Shown here one piece after another: positions 8,017 through 16,056 of a DNA stretch of 60,844 nt. The first letter of the stretch is position 1, and each line of letters opens with the position of its first letter. Both the position numbers and the translations under genes were made by a program. The notes under the pieces were generated by a model. That model made no database searches, had not been told where the DNA came from, and was given only the letters and a program-made list of their open reading frames with translations. The stretch comes from Bacteriovorax stolpii (GTDB taxonomy: Bacteria; Bdellovibrionota; Bacteriovoracia; Bacteriovoracales; Bacteriovoracaceae): NCBI GenBank assembly GCA_945905815.1, contig CAMDQH010000011.1, positions 1 to 60,844 of the forward strand, written 5' to 3'.

Positions 8017-8544
8017 ATGGGTCTGTTACTCAAACAGTTGTTTGCTTTTATTAAATTGCTTAACTCCGACACCGGAACCACTTCGCTTGCGATGGGTATG
8101 ACTTGTGGATTTATTTTGGGGATGACTCCAACTTTATCACTACATAGTCTTCTCATTTTTCTGGTCCTTTTCTTTTTCAGAATTCAAATTGGCGCCGCTA
8201 TGATTGCCGCATTCTTCTTTAAGTTTGTTGCCTTCATTCTTGATCCAGCCTTTGATCTGGTAGGAACTAAAGTTCTTGAAATTGAATCTCTTCAGGCCCT
8301 TTATACGACTCTATATAATATGCCCATTATTCCATTTACCAGATTTAACAATTCAATAGTGATGGGTTCGGCAGTTATTACATTTGCTCTCTCTCCAATT
8401 GTATTTCTGTTAAGTCGGTACTTGATTGTTAAATACCGGGTATTATTTCTTGCTCGTTTTAAAGAGACGAAGATCTGGAAGGCCGTCGAAGCGACGAAAT
8501 TCTATCAGTGGTATTACAAATATGATCAGTATAAGTGGAATTAA
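8017..8544 (+). CDS. Inner-membrane protein of the TIGR03546 family
   Basis: A 175-residue hydrophobic protein with about four membrane spans. The N-terminal SLAMGMTCGFILGMTPTLS, next to a repeated hydrophobic segment, is characteristic of the TIGR03546/DUF2062-like family of unknown function. The family is known to occur next to TIGR03545, exactly as here: the partner starts 12 bases after this stop. AAGGAGAGG is a strong ribosome site. The two proteins probably work together in the envelope. No enzymatic motif is visible. Confidence 0.75.
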   Translation: MGLLLKQLFAFIKLLNSDTGTTSLAMGMTCGFILGMTPTLSLHSLLIFLVLFFFRIQIGAAMIAAFFFKFVAFILDPAFDLVGTKVLEIESLQALYTTLYNMPIIPFTRFNNSIVMGSAVITFALSPIVFLLSRYLIVKYRVLFLARFKETKIWKAVEATKFYQWYYKYDQYKWN

Positions 8545-8556
8545 GGTAGAAACTAT

Positions 8557-10449
8557 ATGAGCGAAAATACAGACGCAAAAGCAACAAAAGTCCCAAAGAA
8601 AAAAGGTCCAATCCGATTTGAAGCAATAATTCCGGTATTGGTACTTTCAGTTTTAACCTTTGCCTATTTCTCATATTACTTTGACCGCCATCTCAAAACT
8701 CTTTTTGAGTATGTTGGCACGCAAGGTAATGGTGCTGAGGTCAATGTCGGTTCTATAAGAACTAGTTTCCTCCGCGGTTCATTTGATATGAATGGACTAG
8801 AGATAACTGATAAAGAGAAACCTACCCATAACATGCTTGAAATTGAGAACATGCATTTTCAATATATGTGGGATGCACTACTGCGGATGAAATTTGTGGT
8901 AGATGATGCTAGTATTAATAACATTCAGATTTCTAAACCTAGAAAACACCCAGGAAAAGTTCTTCCTCCTGAGCCTGCCAAACCAAGCAAAATCAACGAA
9001 CTCCAAATTGAAGTTCTTGCACAAGTTAAAAACAAGTATGGCAAGAACGTACTCGGTGACATTGCTGCTTTACTTGAAGGTGGAGACTATAAAGATCAGA
9101 TCGAAAAGCTTCGTGGTGAATTAAAGAGTGAAGCGCGCATAGGAGCTATGATTTCTGACGTAAATGCAAAAAAAGAATTGTGGGATGGGAAAGTTAAAAC
9201 GCTTTCTGATACTTCCAAAATCAAAGAAATCGAAGCCACAATTCAGACTATTTCCAAGCAAAAAGATGTTCTTAAACAGGCCCAAGGTATTAAAGATCTT
9301 AACGATTTGCTTAAAGATGTGAGTAAACAATATAAAGAAATTCAAACCGCTTCAAAACAGCTTCAAGGCGAAGTTAATGCTGTTGCTCAGTATCCAAAAG
9401 AACTTGAGAACTTAGTGAAAGAAGATATAGCCTCTTTGAAAGATCGATTTGCTGTACCTGAAATTGATTTTAAAGATATGGCGATGCATTTGTTTGCAGG
9501 GGAATTTGCTGAATATATTGCGAAGGCCAGAAAATATCAGGCGCTTGCAAAACAATATATCCCAGAGAAAAAAGATAAAGAGGAAGTTATCCCTACTAAA
9601 CGTGCGGTAGGAAAAAACTTCGATTTTCCAATTACAACTGGCTACCCTCTATTTTGGCTCAAGCGAGCAGCTCTTAGTTCTAAAGGAACTGCAGACTCCT
9701 ATACAGGTAAAGTTTCTGGAGAGCTAACCAACGTCACCACTTCACCAAAAACCGTTGGTAAGCCGATCATACTTGATATGCGTGGAGATTTTCCAGGTGT
9801 GAAAGTAATGGGTGTTCAGGCCATGGTCACTGTGGATTTTACTAAAGCAGTCTCGGAGCAAAAAGCTTTAATTAAAGTTGGGTCGTTCGTTGTTCCAGAA
9901 AAAATGTTTGTTAATGATGAAAAAATGAAATTTGGATTTATTAATGCAATTGGCTCATCGACGATAAAAGTTCACATGGCAAATGAACAAATTTCTATGT
10001 CGTGGGATTCTGTTATGAGTAATCCGAAGTTTCTCATCGAAAGCAAAACAAAACTTGCTCAGGAAATATTAACTAATATCATGAACGGTATTTCAGTTGT
10101 CACAGTCAACGGTTCGGTTGCTGGGACATTTAAAAATCTAGATATGAAAATTAGTTCAAACCTTGGTGATGAATTAGGAAATGGATTCAAACGAGAAATT
10201 GGAAATAAAATTGCTGAAGCTCAAAATAAAATTCAAAGCCTAGTTGATGAAAAGATAATGAAACCGAAAAATGATCTTATGGCCGCCATTGGCGGAAATA
10301 AAGCGAATCTATCTTCACTTAGTAACGTCGGTGAACTTTATAAGAAGAACGAAGACCGGATCAAAGCAGAAATTGAGAAGCTTAAAAAAGGCGGAACAAG
10401 TGATCTGAAAGATAAGGCCAAGAAACTACTTAAAGGTTTCAAGTTCTAA
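8557..10449 (+). CDS. Membrane-anchored TIGR03545 family protein (AsmA-like)
   Basis: A 630-residue protein. Residues 1-20 are a lysine-rich cytoplasmic tail, about 21-45 one membrane span, and the rest is predicted periplasmic. Early residues (VNVGSIRTSFLRGSFDMNGL) read like the start of AsmA/DUF748-type envelope proteins. A helical, charged, coiled-coil-prone region follows (about 140-310), then a beta-rich domain and a C-terminal helical tail rich in lysine. It is translated directly after its family partner TIGR03546. The pair is conserved in several Gram-negative groups without known function; lipid transport or outer-membrane assembly by analogy with AsmA is my inference. Confidence 0.75.
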   Translation: MSENTDAKATKVPKKKGPIRFEAIIPVLVLSVLTFAYFSYYFDRHLKTLFEYVGTQGNGAEVNVGSIRTSFLRGSFDMNGLEITDKEKPTHNMLEIENMHFQYMWDALLRMKFVVDDASINNIQISKPRKHPGKVLPPEPAKPSKINELQIEVLAQVKNKYGKNVLGDIAALLEGGDYKDQIEKLRGELKSEARIGAMISDVNAKKELWDGKVKTLSDTSKIKEIEATIQTISKQKDVLKQAQGIKDLNDLLKDVSKQYKEIQTASKQLQGEVNAVAQYPKELENLVKEDIASLKDRFAVPEIDFKDMAMHLFAGEFAEYIAKARKYQALAKQYIPEKKDKEEVIPTKRAVGKNFDFPITTGYPLFWLKRAALSSKGTADSYTGKVSGELTNVTTSPKTVGKPIILDMRGDFPGVKVMGVQAMVTVDFTKAVSEQKALIKVGSFVVPEKMFVNDEKMKFGFINAIGSSTIKVHMANEQISMSWDSVMSNPKFLIESKTKLAQEILTNIMNGISVVTVNGSVAGTFKNLDMKISSNLGDELGNGFKREIGNKIAEAQNKIQSLVDEKIMKPKNDLMAAIGGNKANLSSLSNVGELYKKNEDRIKAEIEKLKKGGTSDLKDKAKKLLKGFKF

Positions 10450-10471
10450 TAACGCTCGATTTAATCTTCAT

Positions 10472-10527
10472 ATTTTCACACTCTTACTTGGTGAGGGTGT
10501 GAAAATAACATCTTCTCACACCTTTTT
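10472..10527 (+). promoter_or_regulatory. Competing hairpins (attenuator-like) after the TIGR03545 gene
   Basis: Three complementary segments: A (ATTTTCACACTC, 10472-10483), B (GGGTGTGAAAAT, 10495-10506) and C (TCACACC, 10516-10522), with C followed by TTTTT. A pairs with B over 12 positions with one wobble. B also pairs with C over 7 bp to give a standard terminator hairpin with U tract. The two folds exclude each other, as in transcription attenuators. It may simply be the terminator of the TIGR03545 gene, but the spare A segment is unexplained. Confidence 0.5.
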
Positions 10528-10570
10528 CAGACTATTGTAATCAACTAATTTCGATTCTAAGCTTTATCTA

Positions 10571-10762
10571 ATGAAAAATAAATTATCGAGCATGGATATA
10601 GCTCTTATCACCCTGTGGAGTGTACTTCTCATGAGCTCGTTATTTATCAATACTGATTTACTCTTTGGCTGGCCAATGCAAGTTCACCTCGCAGTTACTG
10701 GTGCCTTGATTGCATTCAGGATTTTATTAAAGAATCGTTCTGTTATTAAATCGAGCTTCTAG
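10571..10762 (+). CDS. Small predicted membrane protein
   Basis: 63 codons. Residues about 8-28 and 35-53 form two hydrophobic spans separated by LLFGWPMQVH, with a basic C-terminus (LLKNRSVIKSSF), the usual make-up of a small inner-membrane protein. The ribosome site is weak. The gene lies 121 bases after the TIGR03545 stop, behind the competing hairpins, and ends 1 base before the convergent E1 gene. No family recognised; composition supports translation but does not prove it. Confidence 0.4.
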   Translation: MKNKLSSMDIALITLWSVLLMSSLFINTDLLFGWPMQVHLAVTGALIAFRILLKNRSVIKSSF

Positions 10763-10763
10763 T

Positions 10764-12935
10764 TTAATAGCCAACTAGTTTTCTAAGTGCCGTTAAAACA
10801 TCACTCGTCTGAGGTAAAATCTCTTCCTCTAAATCAGGACAATAAGCAACGTGAACGTCTTTTGAACAGACACGTAGAATTGGTGCATCCAACATTTCAA
10901 AACAATTCTCGTTAACCCAAGCAGCAATCTCACCAGCATAACCAGAAGTCTTATGCTCTTCATGACAAACAAGTAAGCGATGAGTTTTCGACAAAGATTT
11001 TTTGACAGCATCAAAATCAAATGGAGCGATTGTACGAGCATCTAGAATCTCAATCGTATAACCATCCTTTTCAAGTTCCTTGGCCGCTTCCACAGATTTT
11101 TGAACCAAAGCACCCCAACAAACAATTGTTGCGTCTTTACCTTCTTTTACAACTCGAGCTTTACCTAAAGGAATCATGAACTCCTCACCTGGATCAGCTG
11201 AACGGTTATAACCTTGATAATAGAGATGTTTATGTTCAAGAAAAAGTACAGGATCATCACAACGGATAGCAGTTCTGAGTAATCCAATAGCATCTAAAGC
11301 ATTTGAAGGATAAACAACTCTTATCCCAGGATTGTGAGTAAATAGTGATTCACCTGATTGAGAGTGATAAATGGCCCCACCACGAAGATAGCCACCAATT
11401 GGAACACGTATAACCATCGGACATTTGAAGTCACCACCAGAGCGGTAACGTGTCGTCGCCATTTCATTTTTGAGCTGCATATAAGCAGTCCAGATATAAT
11501 CAAAGAACTGAATTTCAACTACAGGCTTAAGACCACGCATCGCCATTCCGATGGCCCGACCAATAATATTAGCTTCTGCCAAAGGTGAGTTAAAAACTTG
11601 GCCAGGTTTAGCGGCTTTTTGAACACCATGGGTAACTTTAAAAACTCCACCCTTACCTTTAAGATCTGGATTTTCGTATTTATCTACTTCTGTAAAATCT
11701 GCTACATCCTCACCGAAAACCATCATCAGAGGATTTTTCTTAACCTCTGATTTCAAGGTCATATTAATTGCAGTCGCCAGAGGTATATCTTCTTTGCCTG
11801 TGAAATCGGCCTTTGATTCAAACTTACTGGAAGTAGGATCAATCTCTGAGTACAAGTGATCCATATAAGTTGATTTATCAGGCCATGCGTTTTCAAGCGC
11901 CCTATTCATGGCATCACGAAGTTCTTTAGTTGCTTCATCTAAAGCACCTTTAACTTCCTCAGTCGTAAAGAGACCAGTTTCAATTAGAAATTTTGGATAT
12001 GAATTAAAAACGTCGAGCGTAGCTTCATTCGCTAAATCATCTTTCGTCCTATAGTAAGAGTGATCATCAGATAGAGAATGTGAATATGGACGAGTCACAT
12101 TTGCGTGAACGAGCACTGGTCCATTTCCGGCACGCATATATTTCTCAACGTCAACCATCGTATTATATGAATCAATTGGGCAATTCCCATCACAGGTAAA
12201 AATCTTAAGACCTGGAAAATTGGCCAGAGCAACTGAAATTGAACCACCCGGAGTGTTTAACCACACCGGCGTAGAAATAGCATAACCATTATCTTCTACC
12301 ATGAAAAGGACTGGTAGTTTATTTACACAAGCAGTTGTTAATCCTTCCCAGAACTCGCCTTGAGCAATTGTGCCATCACCACATGAAGTATATACGATTT
12401 CGTGATCATGATAAATGGGGCTGTCTTTAAGTTTCATTTTCTTCAAATGCAAACCCGCTTCCGCTACTCCACATGCCTGAAGAAACTGAGTCCCGGTACA
12501 AGACGATTTGTTAACAATATTTAATTTAACGTTACCCCAATGCGCTGGCATCATACGTCCGTGAGATGCCGTATCACCTACATTTCCATTTGCCTGACAA
12601 AGCATTTCATATGGAGTGACACCAAGACCAATACATAGGGCGCGGTCACGATAGTACGGGATAAAATAATCGTGCTTTGGTTTTAAGACTTTTGCCACGG
12701 CCGAAAGAATACCTTCATGTCCCGCTCCCGAGATTTGAAAGAATGCCTTACTCTGTTTCTTCATCGTAATTTCTGTGTCATCTGTTTTACGTGAGACAAA
12801 GATATTATTCAAAAACCATAAGAGGTCAGCTTTAGAGAGTTTATTTTTACGAATCAGCTCAAGCTTCTGATCATACTTGGGATTAGATTTTGAACTCACT
12901 TCAGTTGCCTTAGTTCCAGGTGTATTTGTGCGCAT
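10764..12935 (-). CDS. 2-oxoacid dehydrogenase E1, alpha and beta subunits fused
   Basis: 723 residues combining both E1 subunits of a thiamine-diphosphate-dependent dehydrogenase complex. Residues about 25-370 are the alpha part with the TPP motif GDGT (186-189) ending in N216. Residues about 385-723 are the beta part with FGEDVADF and the usual IRVPIGG and EHKHLYY segments. The most likely substrates are branched-chain 2-oxoacids, in keeping with leucine dehydrogenase elsewhere in the window, though pyruvate cannot be excluded. Such fusions are common in Bacteroidetes. E2 and E3 are not adjacent. The start has an AAAGGAAAG ribosome site. Confidence 0.85.
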   Translation of the reverse strand: MRTNTPGTKATEVSSKSNPKYDQKLELIRKNKLSKADLLWFLNNIFVSRKTDDTEITMKKQSKAFFQISGAGHEGILSAVAKVLKPKHDYFIPYYRDRALCIGLGVTPYEMLCQANGNVGDTASHGRMMPAHWGNVKLNIVNKSSCTGTQFLQACGVAEAGLHLKKMKLKDSPIYHDHEIVYTSCGDGTIAQGEFWEGLTTACVNKLPVLFMVEDNGYAISTPVWLNTPGGSISVALANFPGLKIFTCDGNCPIDSYNTMVDVEKYMRAGNGPVLVHANVTRPYSHSLSDDHSYYRTKDDLANEATLDVFNSYPKFLIETGLFTTEEVKGALDEATKELRDAMNRALENAWPDKSTYMDHLYSEIDPTSSKFESKADFTGKEDIPLATAINMTLKSEVKKNPLMMVFGEDVADFTEVDKYENPDLKGKGGVFKVTHGVQKAAKPGQVFNSPLAEANIIGRAIGMAMRGLKPVVEIQFFDYIWTAYMQLKNEMATTRYRSGGDFKCPMVIRVPIGGYLRGGAIYHSQSGESLFTHNPGIRVVYPSNALDAIGLLRTAIRCDDPVLFLEHKHLYYQGYNRSADPGEEFMIPLGKARVVKEGKDATIVCWGALVQKSVEAAKELEKDGYTIEILDARTIAPFDFDAVKKSLSKTHRLLVCHEEHKTSGYAGEIAAWVNENCFEMLDAPILRVCSKDVHVAYCPDLEEEILPQTSDVLTALRKLVGY

Positions 12936-13013
12936 AGCTAGCTTTCCTTTAAATTGATCGCTTCATCTTAACTAAGAGGGTACAAAAAATCCACTAATCG
13001 AACTCCAAGGATG

Positions 13014-13679
13014 CTATTTCTCAATGTGTTGAAAGCGAAAAATCTTATCAAGCAGGACCCCATTTGCCCTAACAGAGAGATCTATAATCTGGTTTTCATC
13101 AGGATAGGCAATTTCAAATTCCCAGACTCCATTTTTAACCATCTTAGGGATTGAAATTTCCCCTATGCCCATAAAAACAATGTCCGGCTCATGCTGAACT
13201 ACAACTAGTGAACCGTCTTTATCTTTTAAAGTAAGTCTGGCCTTAAGATGATAAAATTCATTAGAGACTATTACGATTGAGGAATTTTCCTGAACAGGTT
13301 TTTTAAAACTCACAAGTTGATGCTTCAAGATCTTTTTTTGAACAAAAAATTTCAGAGTACTAAAGTTCAAGCTTTCTTTATCAATTTCTACTTTATATCG
13401 CCCCAATGAAATTCGGCGAACATGACTCGTCAGAATTTTCTTGGCATCTTTAACAACAATATCATGTAGCTCCACATCTACTAAGGCCTTCTGAGTATTT
13501 CTAAATTCCAGATAAAATTGATGAAGATCCGAATGGCCGGTACCTGAAAATAATTTAATAGTGCTACGTTTGGCATCCACTTCACCAAAAGAAATGGCTT
13601 GGGTAGAAGCAACGTTTCGTGCCGGCCTGGAGGCGCAAGACATTACAAAAAATAGAGAAAGTAATATAGCTAATCTCAT
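13014..13679 (-). CDS. Lipoprotein of unknown function
   Basis: 221 residues with signal sequence MRLAILLSLFFVMSCASRPA; the lipobox MSC places the lipidated cysteine at residue 15. The mature part is predicted mostly beta with many Lys/Asp and no cysteine pair or catalytic motif. It begins 100 bases after the subtilase gene (same strand), with a strong terminator between them, so it has its own promoter. No family recognised. Confidence 0.65.
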   Translation of the reverse strand: MRLAILLSLFFVMSCASRPARNVASTQAISFGEVDAKRSTIKLFSGTGHSDLHQFYLEFRNTQKALVDVELHDIVVKDAKKILTSHVRRISLGRYKVEIDKESLNFSTLKFFVQKKILKHQLVSFKKPVQENSSIVIVSNEFYHLKARLTLKDKDGSLVVVQHEPDIVFMGIGEISIPKMVKNGVWEFEIAYPDENQIIDLSVRANGVLLDKIFRFQHIEK

Positions 13680-13727
13680 CTACGGACTTATCGGAAGCAA
13701 AATCAAAATATTCAAGTAAAGAATCAC

Positions 13728-13752
13728 AAAAAAAGGCCCCAGCAAGGGGCCC
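13728..13752 (-). terminator. Intrinsic terminator of the subtilase gene
   Basis: On the minus strand GGCCCC-TTGCT-GGGGCC, a perfect 6-bp GC stem with a 5-base loop, is followed by seven T. It lies about 30 bases after the subtilase stop. Confidence 0.9.
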
Positions 13753-13779
13753 TAACATACTGATATCTAAAAAGAAAAC

Positions 13780-15513
13780 TTACTTAAGAGCTTGAACTGC
13801 TTCGAATGCATCCACAATCGTCCCAGATTTAGAAAGAGAACTGAACAATACAGCACTCTCAGTTCCAGGAAGGTACACTTTCAGTTTTGGATAACGACGA
13901 GAAGTATCGATTAAAAGAGAACGAAGAGCTGCAGCATCTAAACTTGAATCGTAAGAAAGAACAAGGGCAGCAACACCAGCAACTGTTGGCGAAGCCATTG
14001 AGGTTCCGGAATACGTGTCATAAGAGTTATCTGGAGTAGTGGAAAGAATGTCCACACCCGGTGCAAAGAAATCCACGCTACTTTTACCATAGTTAGAAAA
14101 ATCTGCAGGAAGACTTAAACCTTTTTCGAAAGAAGAGGCACCAATCTCAAGCCAGTTAGAAAACTCAATACCTTCAACTTTATTTTTTCTATTCGGAAAA
14201 TTTGGTTCAGTGTCATTATTCGCGTTTGAATTACCGGCGGCATGAACCAAAAGAACACCTTTACTCTCAGCGTACTTAACGGCTTCATCCACGACTCTTT
14301 TGTAAGGAGAATAAGATTTACCAAAACTCATATTAATAATTTTGGCACCATTATCAACAGCGTAACGAATACCGTTTGCTACGTCTTTATCCCGCTCGTC
14401 ACCATTTGGCACAACTCTTACTGCCATTATTTTTACGTTCGTTGCAATACCTTTAATACCAAAGTTGTTGTCTCTAAGAGCTGCAATCGATCCAGAGACG
14501 TGAGTTCCATGACTTGAATCAGGACCAATGACATCACTGTTCCCATAAGATTTTTCGTTTTGATTAGAATAATTATCAGCAACAATTGATCGTGGGTTAA
14601 ATCTTTCGTTATAGTTGTATTTCAGCTGATCACCGTAAGCTTCAAGAACGCGATTGATGCGGGCAAGATCAATACCATTAGAGAGCAGGGCCAACATCTC
14701 TGCCTTCGCTTTCAAAACTGCACCATCTGTTGATTCAAGAGCGCGAACTGATTCAAGAGAAATTTCGGTCACTCCCGCAGCTTTAAGAATCGCTTCGCTC
14801 TTCTTATAAGTATCGAGACGTTTCGTGTAGCTATCTACAATTTTCTTCGCATTATCAACAGCCTCTCCAACTTCTTTAGTTAAAGCTGCCAGGTAGTCAG
14901 CTTGAGCGACTGTAAGAACTTCGCCCAAATCTTCAACTTGATTTTTCAGCTTTTTCATTCTGACAAGTTCACGAGTGACTTCTAGAGAGTCTGCACCAAT
15001 TTGCGCATCAGGATTTCCTTTTATAAGGCGAATTCCGTTTGCAAGTGTCGCATCCTTCTCAATTTTGGCCATACCCTTAGTACCACCAATAAAGTTCCAG
15101 CCAAACACATCATCAATGTAACCGTTGTTATCATTATCGATACCGTCATTTGCAATTTCTCCAGCATTGATCCAGATTTTCCCTTGCAGATCTTCGTGGT
15201 TAACATCTACACCTGAATCGATAACTGCAACAATAATGTCTTCACTTTGTGGTGAGGGAAAAGTCACATATGTCTCTTCAGTTCTCACACCTTCCGCGCC
15301 ATCGGCAGGAGAAAGGTTAAACCAGTTCTCAGGCGCCACATCCATAAACGATTTTTGAAGCAGAGTTCCCTTAGCACTTTTTAAAACTACCGTTTTAGTT
15401 TCAGCAATGGCCTTAAGATCAAGCACTGCTTTGGGAATAACCTGAACAGTAGCAAAAGCGCTTGAAAGAGAAATTGGTAAAGCTAAAGCCAGAAGTGCTT
15501 TTCTAGACATCAT
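13780..15513 (-). CDS. Secreted subtilisin-like serine protease (S8) with large helical insertion
   Basis: 577 residues. A signal peptide (about 1-21) is followed by a short pro-region and the S8 domain with catalytic D99 (AVIDSG), H335 (SSHGTHVSG), S505 (GTSMASPTVAG) and oxyanion N428 (AAGNS). Aspartate and histidine are usually 30-50 residues apart; here they are 236 apart. The gap contains a Ca-binding-like DGIDNDNNGYIDD (123-135) and a mostly helical insert (about 165-300). The motifs FNPRSIV and YGNSDVIGPDSSHGTHV match a subtilase group best known in Bacteroidetes. Two adjacent ATG codons could start it. It probably degrades external or periplasmic protein. Confidence 0.9.
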   Translation of the reverse strand: MMSRKALLALALPISLSSAFATVQVIPKAVLDLKAIAETKTVVLKSAKGTLLQKSFMDVAPENWFNLSPADGAEGVRTEETYVTFPSPQSEDIIVAVIDSGVDVNHEDLQGKIWINAGEIANDGIDNDNNGYIDDVFGWNFIGGTKGMAKIEKDATLANGIRLIKGNPDAQIGADSLEVTRELVRMKKLKNQVEDLGEVLTVAQADYLAALTKEVGEAVDNAKKIVDSYTKRLDTYKKSEAILKAAGVTEISLESVRALESTDGAVLKAKAEMLALLSNGIDLARINRVLEAYGDQLKYNYNERFNPRSIVADNYSNQNEKSYGNSDVIGPDSSHGTHVSGSIAALRDNNFGIKGIATNVKIMAVRVVPNGDERDKDVANGIRYAVDNGAKIINMSFGKSYSPYKRVVDEAVKYAESKGVLLVHAAGNSNANNDTEPNFPNRKNKVEGIEFSNWLEIGASSFEKGLSLPADFSNYGKSSVDFFAPGVDILSTTPDNSYDTYSGTSMASPTVAGVAALVLSYDSSLDAAALRSLLIDTSRRYPKLKVYLPGTESAVLFSSLSKSGTIVDAFEAVQALK

Positions 15514-15596
15514 AGGAATCCGCCCTTTGTAGATGAAAAAATCATCTCACTCTAATGCAAAATTAAAAGTTGTGACAAGTTGTACTGGAAGGATTG

Positions 15597-15940
15597 TCAG
15601 CTAATATTGGATTTTCTTGGGACAAATTGGTGAAGTGGTGTAATTTTTACACCACTTTTTAATGTTTTTTTACCGTGTTGCGATAAATCCAGTCCCTTAA
15701 ATTCTTCCTCGTCAGAAACTCGCATGTTTCTAGCGTAGTTACTAATAAAATAAAGTGCATAGTATCCAACAAAACAAAAAGCCATAACGATTAAAAGGGA
15801 CAATAGGTGGAAAAAAAAGGTTTTTGTTTCGCCAAAAATCAGACCTACATTCTTAGCAAATACAATAGTTAAAATCATACCCACAATTCCACCCTGAATA
15901 GAGTGGGCCAGACGGTTCCACCTGTAAAATCTAGCACTCC
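15597..15940 (-). pseudogene. Remnant of an ammonium transporter (Amt) gene
   Basis: The 3' part encodes two membrane spans and the Amt C-terminal signature NMRVSDEEEFKGLDLSQHG. Just before it, QGGIVGMILTIVFA resembles the last conserved Amt span. Upstream, in another frame (15911-15940), GVLDFTGGTV matches the Amt signature GVLDFAGGTVVH. In intact Amt proteins that motif lies about 150 residues before the last span, so this copy has both an internal deletion and a frameshift. The longest open frame runs to 16079, overlaps the radical SAM gene and is otherwise not Amt-like. I therefore read it as a decayed gene, though a short product from an internal start cannot be ruled out. Confidence 0.65.
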
Positions 15941-16056
15941 CCAGTTTCAAAGAAGGCCGTCGGGATGACAGGTCATGTGAGCAAGAGGTGTGTAGATAAA
16001 AGGCCCCCATACATAGTATCTTACTTATAAGAATACCATATATAGGGAAAATGCAA

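Noticed and set aside
9121-9345. Antisense open frame inside the TIGR03545 gene
   Set aside because: Phe/Ile-rich mirror of a lysine-rich helical region; no ribosome site.
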